DNA of 64,000 nucleotides from positions 310,001 through 374,000 of the forward strand of contig NZ_JAGEVL010000007.1 in NCBI RefSeq assembly GCF_017583065.1, given 5' to 3'. A program made the translations under genes and the position numbers. Positions 1 to 10,172 of the stretch are shown here, in pieces. The notes beneath the pieces are model-generated. The model searched no databases, was not told the DNA's origin, and saw only the letters and a list, made by a program, of their open reading frames with translations. How positions within the stretch are numbered: position 1 is the stretch's first letter; every line of letters begins with the position of its first letter. Origin of the DNA: Staphylococcus shinii (lineage in GTDB: Bacteria; Bacillota; Bacilli; Staphylococcales; Staphylococcaceae).

Positions 1-183
1 TAAGTTACTATACAACAGTTATGAATATATAAGCATTATAATGAATTGAGATGTTAGAAAATAGATAGAAGCGTTTATTATTAAAAGGTAGATTCTATGT
101 GGAAAGCATGTAATCAGGACTTAATAGTATAGTAGTTGAACGATGAAACATAACTTATAATCATCATTTTTGAAAATATAATT

Positions 184-414
184 TTAAAATAAAAAATTGA
201 GTAAGTAAGACACTAACGAAAATATAATGATTAAAGTAAAACAACCACCAAAACACCCTAAGGGGCCACAACCACAGCCGAAATGTTTTGTGTAATTTAA
301 AGAGTGATGTTGATTGTTTGTAGGGATGTCTTGATTTTTTTTATTAAAGTAATCCTTATCCTTATAACGTTGATCATCTGGGTCAATAACTTCTGGATTA
401 TTATTGTTAGACAT
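184..414 (-). CDS. Small hypothetical membrane protein
   Basis: This 76-residue protein has a hydrophilic, Asn/Asp-rich N-terminal half, then a Cys/Gly-rich stretch (CGCGPLGCFGG, about residues 47-57) and one hydrophobic C-terminal helix ending the chain. The start is supported by a purine-rich ribosome site (CGAGGAGAG on the coding strand) just upstream. It reads away from the glycolytic operon. I do not recognise a family; the Cys cluster next to a membrane anchor suggests a small membrane-tethered protein, but no function can be assigned. Confidence 0.6.
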   Translation of the reverse strand: MSNNNNPEVIDPDDQRYKDKDYFNKKNQDIPTNNQHHSLNYTKHFGCGCGPLGCFGGCFTLIIIFSLVSYLLNFLF

Positions 415-654
415 GCGTTTCTCTCCTCGACTTGTTTAATATATATTCATTTTAAAGATTTAATACATAGTATTCAATTAGAGTTGCTCAGTGTAGTGAT
501 CGGATTTAGAGAAAATGTGACAAACTCATTGATCCAATTAATTTAAGTATTGATGATTAACAAATTATATAGCGGGTAAATTGTTACTGTACGCAGATAA
601 AAAATATTTGATTTTAATAGTAAATGTAGTTGATAAGATAAGGACTATTTTTGC

Positions 655-683
655 TTGCAATTTCAAAACGATAGTAGTATTAT
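655..683 (+). promoter_or_regulatory. Candidate sigma-A promoter of cggR-gap operon
   Basis: TTGCAA (655-660) and TATTAT (678-683) are separated by 17 bases and lie about 100 bases upstream of the GTG start of cggR. The putative CggR operator lies just downstream, where a repressor could block elongation, as in Bacillus subtilis. Assigned by sequence match only. Confidence 0.5.
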
Positions 684-710
684 TGCAAATATAAGAGGTT
701 ATATTTTTTT

Positions 711-734
711 GTCCCGCCAGGGACGGAAAAAGTC
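711..734 (+). promoter_or_regulatory. Putative CggR operator
   Basis: The stretch starts with the inverted repeat GTCCC-gcca-GGGAC. From 720 it reads GGGAC, seven bases, then GTC, matching the half-site pattern GGGACN6TGTC described for B. subtilis CggR except at the T before GTC. It lies between the promoter and the cggR start, consistent with autorepression relieved by fructose-1,6-bisphosphate. I see only one clear half-site. Confidence 0.5.
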
Positions 735-784
735 AATCTATGGTTAGAACTTGACCCTTTATAAAGAAACGGAGGAGGATAGTA

Positions 785-1801
785 GTGAAGGATTTGATAA
801 AAGTTCAACAAAAGCTTGTGCCAGAAATTGTTGAAAAAATGTATCGTCGTTTCTCGATTCTCACTACTATTTCAAAGCATCAACCCGTAGGTAGACGTAG
901 TTTAAGTGAATATATGGATTTGACTGAACGTGTGCTTCGTTCTGAAACGGACATACTAAAGAAACAGGATTTGATTAAAGTTAAACCCACAGGTATGGAA
1001 ATAACAGAAGCAGGTGAATTAACGGTCAGACAATTGAATGGTTATTTTAATGTCTATTCTGATGACCATCATCTTGCTCAAGTTATTAAAGAACAGTATG
1101 GAATCAAAGAAGTCTATGTCATACCAGGGGATTCAGACGCTGATCAAACAGTTAAGATTGAATTATCCCGTCAGGCAGGACAACTCGTTGAAGATGTACT
1201 TTATGAAAATGCAATTGTTGCAGTAACAGGTGGTTCAACAATGGCCTACGTTAGTGAAGCAATGCATCATCAACCATACAATGCGTTTTTCGTTCCTGCG
1301 AGAGGCGGACTTGGTGAAAATGTTGTTTATCAAGCAAACACAATTGCAGCTAGTATGGCACAGCAAACAAATGGTGATTACACAACGTTATATGTACCAG
1401 ATAATGTAAGCGAAACGACGTATAATACGCTTATGTTAGAACCCTCCGTAATCCAGACACTAGAAAAAATCAAACAATCCAATATTACAATCCATGGCAT
1501 TGGTGATGCGCTGAAGATGGCGCGAAGACGTCAATCACCTAATGAAGTTATAGAAAAACTTCAACATCACAATGCCTCGGGAGAAGCATTTGGATATTAT
1601 TTCGATGATCAAGGCGATATCGTACACAAGGTAAAAACGATAGGACTTCAATTAGAAGATCTTGAGTCGAAAAAGTTTATTTTTGCTGTAGCAGGGGGTA
1701 AATCAAAAGGAGAAGCAATTAAAGCTTACCTTTCAATTGCTCCTAAAAACACTGTATTAATTACAGATGAAGGTGCAGCAAAAGCAATCGTAAACATATA
1801 G
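785..1801 (+). CDS. cggR: Central glycolytic genes regulator CggR (GapR)
   Basis: This 338-residue SorC/DeoR-type repressor should control the downstream glycolytic genes. An N-terminal winged helix (about residues 25-75, containing GRRSLSEYMDLTERVLR) precedes a sugar-binding domain with VTGGSTM near 148-154 and the late VAGGKSKGEAI motif. The GTG start follows a strong GGAGGAGGA ribosome site. In B. subtilis the effector is fructose-1,6-bisphosphate; the same ligand is inferred here. It is the first gene of the gap-pgk-tpi-pgm cluster and sits downstream of its own putative operator. Confidence 0.95.
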   Translation: MKDLIKVQQKLVPEIVEKMYRRFSILTTISKHQPVGRRSLSEYMDLTERVLRSETDILKKQDLIKVKPTGMEITEAGELTVRQLNGYFNVYSDDHHLAQVIKEQYGIKEVYVIPGDSDADQTVKIELSRQAGQLVEDVLYENAIVAVTGGSTMAYVSEAMHHQPYNAFFVPARGGLGENVVYQANTIAASMAQQTNGDYTTLYVPDNVSETTYNTLMLEPSVIQTLEKIKQSNITIHGIGDALKMARRRQSPNEVIEKLQHHNASGEAFGYYFDDQGDIVHKVKTIGLQLEDLESKKFIFAVAGGKSKGEAIKAYLSIAPKNTVLITDEGAAKAIVNI

Positions 1802-1805
1802 TAAT

Positions 1806-1825
1806 AAAAAGTGATAACACTTTTT
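1806..1825 (+). promoter_or_regulatory. cggR-gap intercistronic stem-loop (likely processing site)
   Basis: AAAAAGTG and CACTTTTT form a perfect 8-bp stem with an ATAA loop immediately after the cggR stop and before the gap ribosome site. In B. subtilis and S. aureus, cggR-gapA mRNA is cleaved by RNase Y near this junction and the gap-side RNA is stabilised. The stem fits that role, but cleavage here is inferred. Confidence 0.5.
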
Positions 1826-1855
1826 AAATATCATTTATTAAAGGAGGCCATTATA

Positions 1856-2863
1856 ATGGCAGTAAAAGTAGCAATTAATGGTTTTGGTAGAATTGGTCGT
1901 TTAGCATTCAGAAGAATTCAAAACGTTGATGGAATTGACGTAGTAGCAGTAAATGATTTAACAGATGACGAAATGTTAGCACATTTATTAAAATATGACA
2001 CTATGCAAGGACGCTTCACAGGAGAAGTTGAAGTTGAAAATGACGGTTTCCGTGTTAACGGACAAGAAGTAAAATCATTCTCTGAGCCAGAACCAAGTAA
2101 ATTACCTTGGAAAGACTTAGACATTGATGTTGTATTAGAATGTACTGGTTTCTTCGCTGATAAAGAAAAAGCAGAAGCTCATATTGAAGCAGGTGCTAAA
2201 AAAGTATTAATCTCTGCTCCAGCTACTGGTGACTTAAAAACAATCGTTTATAACACAAACCACCAAGAATTAGATGGTTCAGAAACAGTAGTTTCAGGTG
2301 CTTCATGTACTACTAACTCATTAGCTCCAGTTGCAAAAGTATTAAACGATGACTTCGGTTTAGTAGAAGGTTTCATGACTACAATCCATGCTTACACTGG
2401 TGACCAAAGCACACAAGATGCTCCACACAGAAAAGGCGACAAACGTCGTGCGCGTGCAGCAGCTGAAAACATTATTCCTAACTCAACTGGTGCTGCTAAA
2501 GCAATTGGCCTAGTAATCCCTGAAATCGATGGTAAATTAGACGGTGGAGCGCAACGTGTTCCTGTAGCTACTGGTTCTTTAACTGAATTAACAGTTGTAT
2601 TAGAGAAAAATGTAAGTATTGAAGACGTTAATGCTTCAATGAAAAATGCATCAAACGAATCATTCGGTTACACTGAAGATGAAATCGTTTCTTCTGACGT
2701 AATTGGTATGACTTACGGTTCATTATTCGATGCAACACAAACACGTGTAATGACAGTTGGCGACCGTCAATTAGTTAAAGTAGCAGCTTGGTACGATAAC
2801 GAAATGTCTTACACTTCACAGTTAGTTCGTACATTAGAACACTTAGCAACTCAAGCTAAATAA
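1856..2863 (+). CDS. gapA: Glyceraldehyde-3-phosphate dehydrogenase (glycolytic, NAD)
   Basis: This 335-residue enzyme oxidises glyceraldehyde-3-phosphate to 1,3-bisphosphoglycerate. INGFGRIGR at the N-terminus is the Rossmann motif, and GASCTTN places the catalytic cysteine at Cys151. The ATG at 1856 was chosen over an upstream in-frame codon because AAAGGAGG lies directly before it and [15 protein letters not shown] is the usual family start. It is the second gene of the cggR operon. Codon use is strongly biased, as expected for a highly expressed gene. Confidence 0.97.
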   Translation: MAVKVAINGFGRIGRLAFRRIQNVDGIDVVAVNDLTDDEMLAHLLKYDTMQGRFTGEVEVENDGFRVNGQEVKSFSEPEPSKLPWKDLDIDVVLECTGFFADKEKAEAHIEAGAKKVLISAPATGDLKTIVYNTNHQELDGSETVVSGASCTTNSLAPVAKVLNDDFGLVEGFMTTIHAYTGDQSTQDAPHRKGDKRRARAAAENIIPNSTGAAKAIGLVIPEIDGKLDGGAQRVPVATGSLTELTVVLEKNVSIEDVNASMKNASNESFGYTEDEIVSSDVIGMTYGSLFDATQTRVMTVGDRQLVKVAAWYDNEMSYTSQLVRTLEHLATQAK

Positions 2864-2885
2864 TTCGATGTAAAATTAATTTAGC

Positions 2886-2972
2886 AAGCGCGTTGTGCTG
2901 TTAAATTTAAACAATATGCTTAGGAGTAAGCGGGGAGCACAACGCTTCTCCGCTTATTTTAATTTATTGTTC
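2886..2972 (+). promoter_or_regulatory. Alternative hairpins between gap and pgk (attenuator-like)
   Basis: Two hairpins compete for the same bases. Hairpin 1 pairs 2890-2899 with 2936-2945 (10 bp, arm GCGTTGTGCT). Hairpin 2 pairs 2927-2937 with 2946-2956 (11 bp including G-U pairs, arm TAAGCGGGGAG) and is followed by a T-rich run, like a terminator. Forming hairpin 1 removes part of hairpin 2. This could adjust pgk-tpi-pgm expression relative to gap; the regulatory role is inferred. Confidence 0.45.
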
Positions 2973-2993
2973 CATTCAGAGGAGGAAGCTTAC

Positions 2994-4184
2994 ATGGCTA
3001 AAAAAATTGTAACTGACTTAGAATTAAAAGGTAAAACTGTACTTGTTCGTGCTGATTTTAACGTACCGATGAAAGATGGAGAAATCACTGACGATAACCG
3101 TATCGTTCAAGCATTACCAACAATTCAATATATTATTGAACAAGGTGGAAAAGTCGTATTATTCTCTCATTTAGGTAAAGTGAAAGAAGAAAGCGACAAA
3201 GCAGAATTAACTTTAAAACCAGTAGCTGATGCATTAACAGAAAAATTAGGTAAAACAGTTACTTTTGTACCTGAAACACGTGGTGAAACGCTAGAACAAT
3301 CTGTTAAAGACCTTAATGAAGGTGATGTACTGTTAGTCGAAAATACACGTTTTGAAGATGTAGATGGCAAAAAAGAATCTAAAAACGATCCTGAATTAGG
3401 TAAATACTGGGCTTCACTTGGTGATGTATTCGTAAATGATGCTTTTGGTACAGCGCACCGTGAACATGCATCAAATGTAGGTATTGCAGCTAACTTAGAA
3501 ACAGTAGCAGGATTCTTAATGGAAAAAGAAATAAAATATATTGGTGGCGTAGTTGAAAACCCAGATAAACCAGTAGTTGCAATCCTTGGTGGCGCAAAAG
3601 TTTCTGACAAGATTGGCGTTATTACAAATTTATTGAAAATTGCAGATAAAGTACTTATCGGTGGCGGTATGTCATACACATTCTTTAAAGCACAAGGTAA
3701 AAAAATTGGCTTATCTTTATTAGAAAAAGATAAAGTTGATTTTGCTAAAGAATTATTAGACCGCGCCGGCGATCAAATCGTATTACCAGTTGATTGTAAA
3801 GTCGCTAAAGAATTCTCAAATGATGCAGAAATTACTGAAGTAACAGTAGATAATATCCCAGCTGACCAAGAAGCAATGGATGTTGGACCGAAAACGGTTG
3901 AATTATTCAAAGAACATTTACAAGGTGCACATACAGTAGTATGGAATGGACCAATGGGTGTGTTTGAATTAAGCAACTTTGCTAAAGGTACGATTGGCGT
4001 TTGTGAAGCAATCGCTGAATTGAAAGATGCTAATACTATTATTGGCGGCGGCGATTCAGCAGCTGCAGCAATTTCATTAGGTTATGCGGATGACTTTAGC
4101 CATATCTCAACTGGTGGTGGCGCATCATTAGAATATCTTGAAGGCAAAGAACTACCAGGCGTAGTTGCAATTGCTAACAAATAA
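2994..4184 (+). CDS. pgk: Phosphoglycerate kinase
   Basis: A 396-residue enzyme that transfers phosphate from 1,3-bisphosphoglycerate to ADP. Family motifs are VRADFNVP near the N-terminus, [19 protein letters not shown] and the C-terminal nucleotide-binding [10 protein letters not shown]. The ATG at 2994 follows AGAGGAGGA and gives the standard start [14 protein letters not shown]; the longer upstream frame would run through the intercistronic hairpins and is rejected. Third gene of the operon. Confidence 0.97.
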   Translation: MAKKIVTDLELKGKTVLVRADFNVPMKDGEITDDNRIVQALPTIQYIIEQGGKVVLFSHLGKVKEESDKAELTLKPVADALTEKLGKTVTFVPETRGETLEQSVKDLNEGDVLLVENTRFEDVDGKKESKNDPELGKYWASLGDVFVNDAFGTAHREHASNVGIAANLETVAGFLMEKEIKYIGGVVENPDKPVVAILGGAKVSDKIGVITNLLKIADKVLIGGGMSYTFFKAQGKKIGLSLLEKDKVDFAKELLDRAGDQIVLPVDCKVAKEFSNDAEITEVTVDNIPADQEAMDVGPKTVELFKEHLQGAHTVVWNGPMGVFELSNFAKGTIGVCEAIAELKDANTIIGGGDSAAAAISLGYADDFSHISTGGGASLEYLEGKELPGVVAIANK

Positions 4185-4248
4185 TCGCACGACTAAAAAC
4201 AGCAACCCATGATTATATAGACAATATTTAATCATAATTTACTAATAG

Positions 4249-5022
<774 letters not shown>

Positions 5023-5023
5023 T

Positions 5024-6541
5024 ATGGCGAAACAACCAACTGCATTAATTATTTTAGATGGTTTTGCAAACAGAGAGAGCGAGCACGGTAATGCTGTAAA
5101 ACTAGCTAATAAACCTAATTTTGACCGTTATTATAGTAACTATCCAACTACACAAATCGAAGCAAGTGGTTTAGATGTGGGACTACCTGACGGTCAAATG
5201 GGTAATTCAGAAGTTGGGCATATGAATATTGGTGCTGGTCGTATTGTTTATCAAAGTTTGACGCGTATCAATAAATCAATTGAAGATGGAGATTTCTTTG
5301 AAAATGATGTGTTAAACAACGCTATGAAACATGTTAGAGATAATGATTCAGTACTACATGTTTTTGGTCTGTTATCAGACGGCGGTGTACACAGTCATTA
5401 CCAACACCTTTTTGCTTTATTAGAATTAGCTAAAAAGCAAGGTCTTGAAAAAGTGTACGTCCATGCATTTTTAGATGGACGTGACGTTGATCAAAAATCA
5501 GCATTAAAATATATAGAAGAAACTGAAGCTAAATTTAATGAACTAGGCATCGGTCAATTCGCTTCTGTATCTGGACGTTATTATGCAATGGACCGTGATA
5601 AACGTTGGGATAGAGAAGAAAAAGCATATAATGCTATCCGTAATTTTGGTGGAGAGACATTTGAATCAGCAAAAGCTGGCGTTGAAGCTAACTATGCTAA
5701 AGATTTAACAGATGAATTTGTAGAACCATTTATCATTGAAGACCAAAATGAAGGTGTTAATGATGGCGATGCAGTAATCTTCTATAACTTCCGTCCAGAT
5801 AGAGCGGGGCAACTTTCTGAAGTGTTTACAGATAAAGCATTTGACGGGTTTAAAGTAGAACAAGTCAAAGATTTATTCTATGCAACATTTACAAAATACA
5901 ATGACAACGTAGATGCTGAAATTGTTTTTGAAAAAGTCGATTTAACTAATACAATTGGTGAAGTTGCACAAGATAACGGTTTGAAGCAATTACGTATTGC
6001 TGAGACAGAAAAATTCCCACATGTAACTTATTTCATGAGTGGCGGTCGCAATGATGAATTTGAAGGTGAACGTCGTCGTTTAATTGATTCACCTAAAGTT
6101 GCAACTTATGACCTTAAACCAGAAATGAGCGCATATGAAGTAAAAGATGCTTTAATCGAAGAACTAAATAAAGGTGACCTAGATTTAATCTTATTAAACT
6201 TTGCGAACCCTGATATGGTTGGACATAGTGGTATGTTAGAGCCAACGATTAAAGCTATTGAAGCCGTAGATGAATGTTTAGGTGAAGTTGTTGATAAAAT
6301 AACTGAAATGGGTGGCCATGCGATTATCACTGCTGACCACGGCAATTCAGATATGGTATTAACAGATAAAGATGAACCTATGACTACGCATACAACTAAT
6401 CCAGTTCCAGTAATTGTTACAAAAGATGGTGTGACATTACGTGAAACAGGTCGTCTTGGTGATTTAGCGCCAACATTATTAGATTTATTAAATGTTAATC
6501 AACCTGAAGATATGACTGGTGAATCATTAATAAACCGCTAA
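5024..6541 (+). CDS. gpmI: Cofactor-independent phosphoglycerate mutase
   Basis: A 505-residue Mn-dependent, 2,3-bisphosphoglycerate-independent mutase converting 3- to 2-phosphoglycerate. The alkaline-phosphatase-type metal site is seen as LDGF at the N-terminus and ITADHGNSD near the C-terminus; the phosphorylated serine is Ser62 in [10 protein letters not shown]. The ATG at 5024 is preceded by AAGGTG inside the end of tpi and gives the usual [14 protein letters not shown] start. Last gene of the cggR operon. Confidence 0.96.
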   Translation: MAKQPTALIILDGFANRESEHGNAVKLANKPNFDRYYSNYPTTQIEASGLDVGLPDGQMGNSEVGHMNIGAGRIVYQSLTRINKSIEDGDFFENDVLNNAMKHVRDNDSVLHVFGLLSDGGVHSHYQHLFALLELAKKQGLEKVYVHAFLDGRDVDQKSALKYIEETEAKFNELGIGQFASVSGRYYAMDRDKRWDREEKAYNAIRNFGGETFESAKAGVEANYAKDLTDEFVEPFIIEDQNEGVNDGDAVIFYNFRPDRAGQLSEVFTDKAFDGFKVEQVKDLFYATFTKYNDNVDAEIVFEKVDLTNTIGEVAQDNGLKQLRIAETEKFPHVTYFMSGGRNDEFEGERRRLIDSPKVATYDLKPEMSAYEVKDALIEELNKGDLDLILLNFANPDMVGHSGMLEPTIKAIEAVDECLGEVVDKITEMGGHAIITADHGNSDMVLTDKDEPMTTHTTNPVPVIVTKDGVTLRETGRLGDLAPTLLDLLNVNQPEDMTGESLINR

Positions 6542-6654
6542 TATAATGAATTAAAATTTTGAGTGAAAACTAGTGCTATAAATTTAGTATAGAAGCGTTT
6601 CTTATTCTGACAATTTGTAGCATCTTATAAACAACACAAGAGAATTAAATTACT

Positions 6655-6682
6655 TTGTATTTATAGTATTTAAAGCTATAAT
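6655..6682 (+). promoter_or_regulatory. Candidate eno promoter
   Basis: TTGTAT (6655-6660) and TATAAT (6677-6682) are spaced by 16 bases and lie about 55 bases before the enolase start. With no clear terminator after gpmI, eno may be read both from this promoter and by read-through. Confidence 0.5.
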
Positions 6683-6735
6683 GAAGATGAAATTTAATAT
6701 TTCTAAACTACTTATTTATAAAGGAGATTATAAAC

Positions 6736-8040
6736 ATGCCAATTATTACAGATGTTTACGCTCGCGAAGTCCTTGACTCACGTGGTAACCCAACAGTTGA
6801 AGTAGAAGTATTAACAGAAAGCGGCGCTTTTGGTCGCGCATTAGTTCCATCAGGTGCATCTACTGGTGAACATGAAGCAGTAGAATTACGTGACGGTGAT
6901 AAATCACGTTACTTAGGTAAAGGTGTTACTAAAGCAGTTGACAATGTTAACGAAATTATCGCACCAGAACTTATCGAAGGTGAATTTTCAGTATTAGAAC
7001 AAGTATCAATCGATAAAATGATGATCCAATTAGACGGTACTGAAAACAAAGGTAAATTAGGTGCTAACGCTATTCTTGGTGTTTCTATTGCAGTAGCACG
7101 TGCAGCAGCTGATTTACTTGGACAACCACTTTACAAATATTTAGGTGGATTTAATGGTAAACAATTACCAGTACCAATGATGAACATCGTTAATGGTGGT
7201 TCTCACTCAGACGCTCCTATCGCATTCCAAGAGTTTATGGTATTGCCTGTAGGTGCAGAAACATTTAAAGAATCATTACGTTGGGGAACTGAAATCTTCC
7301 ACAACTTAAAATCAATCCTTAAAGACCGTGGTTTAGAAACAGCAGTAGGCGACGAAGGTGGCTTTGCTCCTAAATTTGAAGGTACGGAAGATGCTGTGGA
7401 AACAATCTTAGAAGCGATTAAAGCAGTTGGTTTAGAGCCAGGTAAAGATGTATTCTTAGGCTTTGACTGTGCTTCTTCAGAATTCTTTGAAGATGGCGTT
7501 TATAATTACGCTAAATTCGAAGGTGAAAATGGTGCGAAACGTACTGCTGAAGAACAAGTTGACTACTTAGAGGAATTAGTTAATAAATATCCAATTATCA
7601 CTATTGAAGATGGTATGGATGAAAATGACTGGGACGGCTGGAAAGTATTAACAGATCGTATCGGTGACAAAGTACAATTAGTTGGTGACGATTTATTTGT
7701 TACTAACACAGTTAAATTATCTGAAGGTATCGAAAAAGGTATCGGTAACTCAATCTTAATCAAAGTTAACCAAATTGGTACATTAACAGAAACATTTGAC
7801 GCTATTGAAATGGCTCAAAAAGCTGGTTACACTGCAGTTGTATCTCACCGTTCAGGTGAAACAGAAGATACTACAATTTCTGACATTGCTGTTGCAACTA
7901 ACGCTGGCCAAATCAAAACTGGTTCATTATCAAGAACTGACCGTATTGCTAAATACAACCAATTATTACGTATTGAAGATGAATTATACGAAACAGGTAA
8001 GTTTGACGGACTTAAATCTTTCTATAACTTATCTAAATAA
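6736..8040 (+). CDS. eno: Enolase
   Basis: A 434-residue enzyme that dehydrates 2-phosphoglycerate to phosphoenolpyruvate. Typical motifs are [12 protein letters not shown] at the N-terminus, [17 protein letters not shown], the metal-binding [10 protein letters not shown] and the catalytic-loop region [10 protein letters not shown] (about residue 370). The length matches the family. The start follows AAAGGAGAT. A strong terminator follows directly. Confidence 0.97.
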   Translation: MPIITDVYAREVLDSRGNPTVEVEVLTESGAFGRALVPSGASTGEHEAVELRDGDKSRYLGKGVTKAVDNVNEIIAPELIEGEFSVLEQVSIDKMMIQLDGTENKGKLGANAILGVSIAVARAAADLLGQPLYKYLGGFNGKQLPVPMMNIVNGGSHSDAPIAFQEFMVLPVGAETFKESLRWGTEIFHNLKSILKDRGLETAVGDEGGFAPKFEGTEDAVETILEAIKAVGLEPGKDVFLGFDCASSEFFEDGVYNYAKFEGENGAKRTAEEQVDYLEELVNKYPIITIEDGMDENDWDGWKVLTDRIGDKVQLVGDDLFVTNTVKLSEGIEKGIGNSILIKVNQIGTLTETFDAIEMAQKAGYTAVVSHRSGETEDTTISDIAVATNAGQIKTGSLSRTDRIAKYNQLLRIEDELYETGKFDGLKSFYNLSK

Positions 8041-8071
8041 TACAGCTTTAAAATTTAAGAGTTCACGCGCT

Positions 8072-8105
8072 AACACGCAAGTCATAATGACTTGCGTGTT
8101 TTTTA
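8072..8105 (+). terminator. Terminator of eno
   Basis: A 13-bp perfect stem (arms 8072-8084 and 8088-8100, core ACACGCAAGTCA) with a three-base loop, followed by TTTTTT. Confidence 0.9.
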
Positions 8106-8240
8106 AAGCCCCACTTCTCAATTTATTGAGTTAGTGGGGCTTATGCAATAGCAAAGCTATTGTAAACATCAAAAGTACTTGTTCAATTGAAAATTGAGCA
8201 AGTAGGACTTATGCAATAGCAAGCCTATTGTAAACAGTGG
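8106..8240. repeat. Intergenic repeat, two units (CCACTAACT family)
   Basis: Two ~50-base units carry the shared piece GGACTTATGCAATAGC or its GGGGCTTATGCAATAGC variant. The first contains the palindrome CTCAATTTATTGAG flanked by CCCCACTT and TTAGTGGGG. The same sequence, reverse-complemented, ends the array at 51.86-52.05 kb, so this is a dispersed family in the genome. No coding sequence is seen. Confidence 0.6.
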
Positions 8241-8498
8241 AAGGATTTGTTTTGATCTAAATCTTAATTATTAATATAGTATAAGCTCAAAGCCTCAGAC
8301 ACTCAGGCCCTTTTGTGCGTAATGTTTACAGATATAAATAGATGAACGTTTGTCTATTTATATCTATGTGATATCAAAAGTAAAAAAGTATTACTAGTGC
8401 TTATTATTTTAGTTTACTTATTTACTTAAATTGTTCATCTTTCACTATGAAACTGATATAATTGTAAGTGTAAATTATAGAAGGAGTCTTAACTCATT
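8241..8498. other. Intergenic region before the 8.5-kb membrane gene
   Basis: No gene seen. It contains an imperfectly terminator-like hairpin (AGATATAAATAGA at 8330-8342 with its complement at 8353-8365, no T-run). An extended -10 box, TGATATAAT (8454-8462), probably serves the next gene. Confidence 0.4.
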
Positions 8499-8960
8499 AT
8501 GGATGTAAAACCGAAGTCAAAAGAAATTAAGACGGCACACATGATAGCATATAGTTCGTTAATCATTGCTATACTTTATGCTATACATTTATTTTTAGTG
8601 TTAGATGATAGTGTTATAAAACAATTGCTATCTAATAGTGGCCAAAAAACATCAGAAAACGCTGTTGGTACAATTAAAAATAGTTTTCAGTTTACAGGTA
8701 TTATGTATATCTTAGCTAACTTAGCTGGTATTTTTGCAATTTGGAATCGACACAGCTATTTATGGTGGTTCATGTTTGCAGTCTTTGCATCACAAATTTT
8801 ATATAATATAATTAATATTAGTGCAGTTTATCGTGCAATTTTAGATGTGAAAACTAGTTTAAACTTATTGCCACTAACATTAGTATTAGTGATGTCATTT
8901 GTACTCGGCGTATATATGTTAATCGTTTCAATAGTACGTAAGAGTACGTTCAATAGATAG
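8499..8960 (+). CDS. Hypothetical four-helix membrane protein
   Basis: A 153-residue protein with four predicted membrane helices (about residues 15-35, 65-82, 88-110 and 125-146) and basic ends. The start follows AGAAGGAGT. It lies between eno and secG, where staphylococci usually carry a membrane protein of unknown role. I do not recognise a domain. Confidence 0.8.
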   Translation: MDVKPKSKEIKTAHMIAYSSLIIAILYAIHLFLVLDDSVIKQLLSNSGQKTSENAVGTIKNSFQFTGIMYILANLAGIFAIWNRHSYLWWFMFAVFASQILYNIINISAVYRAILDVKTSLNLLPLTLVLVMSFVLGVYMLIVSIVRKSTFNR

Positions 8961-9028
8961 AAGTTTGCTAAAGACAACGAACGTATGATATAATGCGTTT
9001 CGTATATGATGAATGGAGGACAATTTTC

Positions 9029-9262
9029 ATGCATACATTAGTAATAGTACTTTTGATTTTAGATTGTATTGCATTAGTAACTGTTGTGTTACTCCAAGAA
9101 GGTAAAAGTAATGGACTATCAGGTGCAATCAGTGGTGGCGCCGAACAGTTATTTGGTAAACAAAAGCAACGCGGTATTGATTTATTCTTGCATAGATTAA
9201 CAATTGTATTGTCTATCATTTTCTTCTTATTAATGTTAGGCATAAGTTATTTTGGTTTATAA
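9029..9262 (+). CDS. secG: Protein translocase subunit SecG
   Basis: A 77-residue small subunit of the SecYEG channel. It has two membrane helices separated by a Gly/Ser-rich loop with the family pattern [20 protein letters not shown]. The ATG at 9029 is preceded by GGAGGA; a longer frame starting upstream is unlikely because it would begin before this ribosome site. A terminator follows at once. Confidence 0.95.
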   Translation: MHTLVIVLLILDCIALVTVVLLQEGKSNGLSGAISGGAEQLFGKQKQRGIDLFLHRLTIVLSIIFFLLMLGISYFGL

Positions 9263-9263
9263 G

Positions 9264-9293
9264 GTCCGACAATGTTAAAGTCGGGCTTTTTTA
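9264..9293 (+). terminator. Terminator of secG
   Basis: GTCCGAC and GTCGGGC pair (one G-U) around a nine-base loop and are followed by TTTTTTATTT. Confidence 0.8.
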
Positions 9294-9396
9294 TTTATAA
9301 TAGATATGTTGGATATTAAATGAATAGTAAATTATTCAAGCATAGATAAATATAGTAATATTGTAATTAAAAGCATAAACGAAAGGATTGAATACA

Positions 9397-10137
9397 ATGC
9401 AGATGAAACTACCAGAGCCATTCTTTTTTGAAGAAGGGAATAGAGCAGTGTTGTTGTTGCATGGTTTTACAGGAAATTCCTCAGATGTAAGACAATTAGG
9501 TCGTTTCTTACAGAAAAAAGGTTATACATCTTACGCACCTCAATATGAAGGTCATGCAGCACCACCAGAAGAAATTTTAAAATCAAGTCCTTTTGTATGG
9601 TTAAAAGATGCCTTAGATGGCTATGATTTTTTAGTGGAAAAAGGTTATGATGAAATAGTTGTAGCTGGTTTGTCACTCGGTGGCTGCTATGCTTTAAAAT
9701 TAAGCTTAAACAGAGATGTAAAGGGTATTATAACTATGTGCTCTCCTATGTATATTAAGACTGAGGGCGCTATGTTTGAAGGTGTTTTAGAATATGCCCG
9801 TAATTTTAAAAAGTATGAAGGTAAAGATGAAGCAACAATTCAAAAAGAAATGGATAATTTCAAACCCACAGATACTTTAAAAGAGTTACAAGGTCAAATT
9901 GAAGATGTAAGAGAACACATTGATGAAGTGATGGATCCGTTATTGGTTATTCAAGCAGAACAAGACCAAATGATTAATACAGATTCTGCAAACATTATAT
10001 ACAATGAGAGCGAATCTGATGATAAAGATATTAAATGGTATGCAAATTCTGGACATGTCATTACGATAGACAAAGAGAAAGAATTAGTATTCGAAGACGT
10101 CTATAATTTCCTAGAATCATTAGATTGGTCTAATTAA
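9397..10137 (+). CDS. est: Carboxylesterase (Est30-like alpha/beta hydrolase)
   Basis: A 246-residue cytoplasmic esterase for short acyl esters. HGFTG forms the oxyanion region. The catalytic triad is Ser93 in GLSLGG, Asp190 in AEQDQM and His220 in SGHVITID, matching the Geobacillus Est30 type. ATG 9397 is preferred over an upstream TTG because GAAAGGA is too close to the TTG. It is first in the est-rnr-smpB run preceding ssrA. Confidence 0.92.
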   Translation: MQMKLPEPFFFEEGNRAVLLLHGFTGNSSDVRQLGRFLQKKGYTSYAPQYEGHAAPPEEILKSSPFVWLKDALDGYDFLVEKGYDEIVVAGLSLGGCYALKLSLNRDVKGIITMCSPMYIKTEGAMFEGVLEYARNFKKYEGKDEATIQKEMDNFKPTDTLKELQGQIEDVREHIDEVMDPLLVIQAEQDQMINTDSANIIYNESESDDKDIKWYANSGHVITIDKEKELVFEDVYNFLESLDWSN

Positions 10138-10172
10138 AAAATAAATATTTAAAAATAGAAAGGAGGGGCATA

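Larger units (their letters stand above)
415..784. other. Divergent intergenic region upstream of cggR
   Basis: About 370 bases without a convincing gene. The right half carries the cggR promoter and putative operator (separate entries). I see nothing definable in 430-640 beyond AT-rich sequence. Confidence 0.5.

Noticed and set aside
3167-3679. Long minus-strand open frame inside pgk
   Set aside because: It is a frame shadow of a highly expressed, codon-biased gene, with no ribosome site and Ser/Thr/Pro-rich nonsense composition. The same applies to minus-strand frames in gap, tpi, gpmI and eno.
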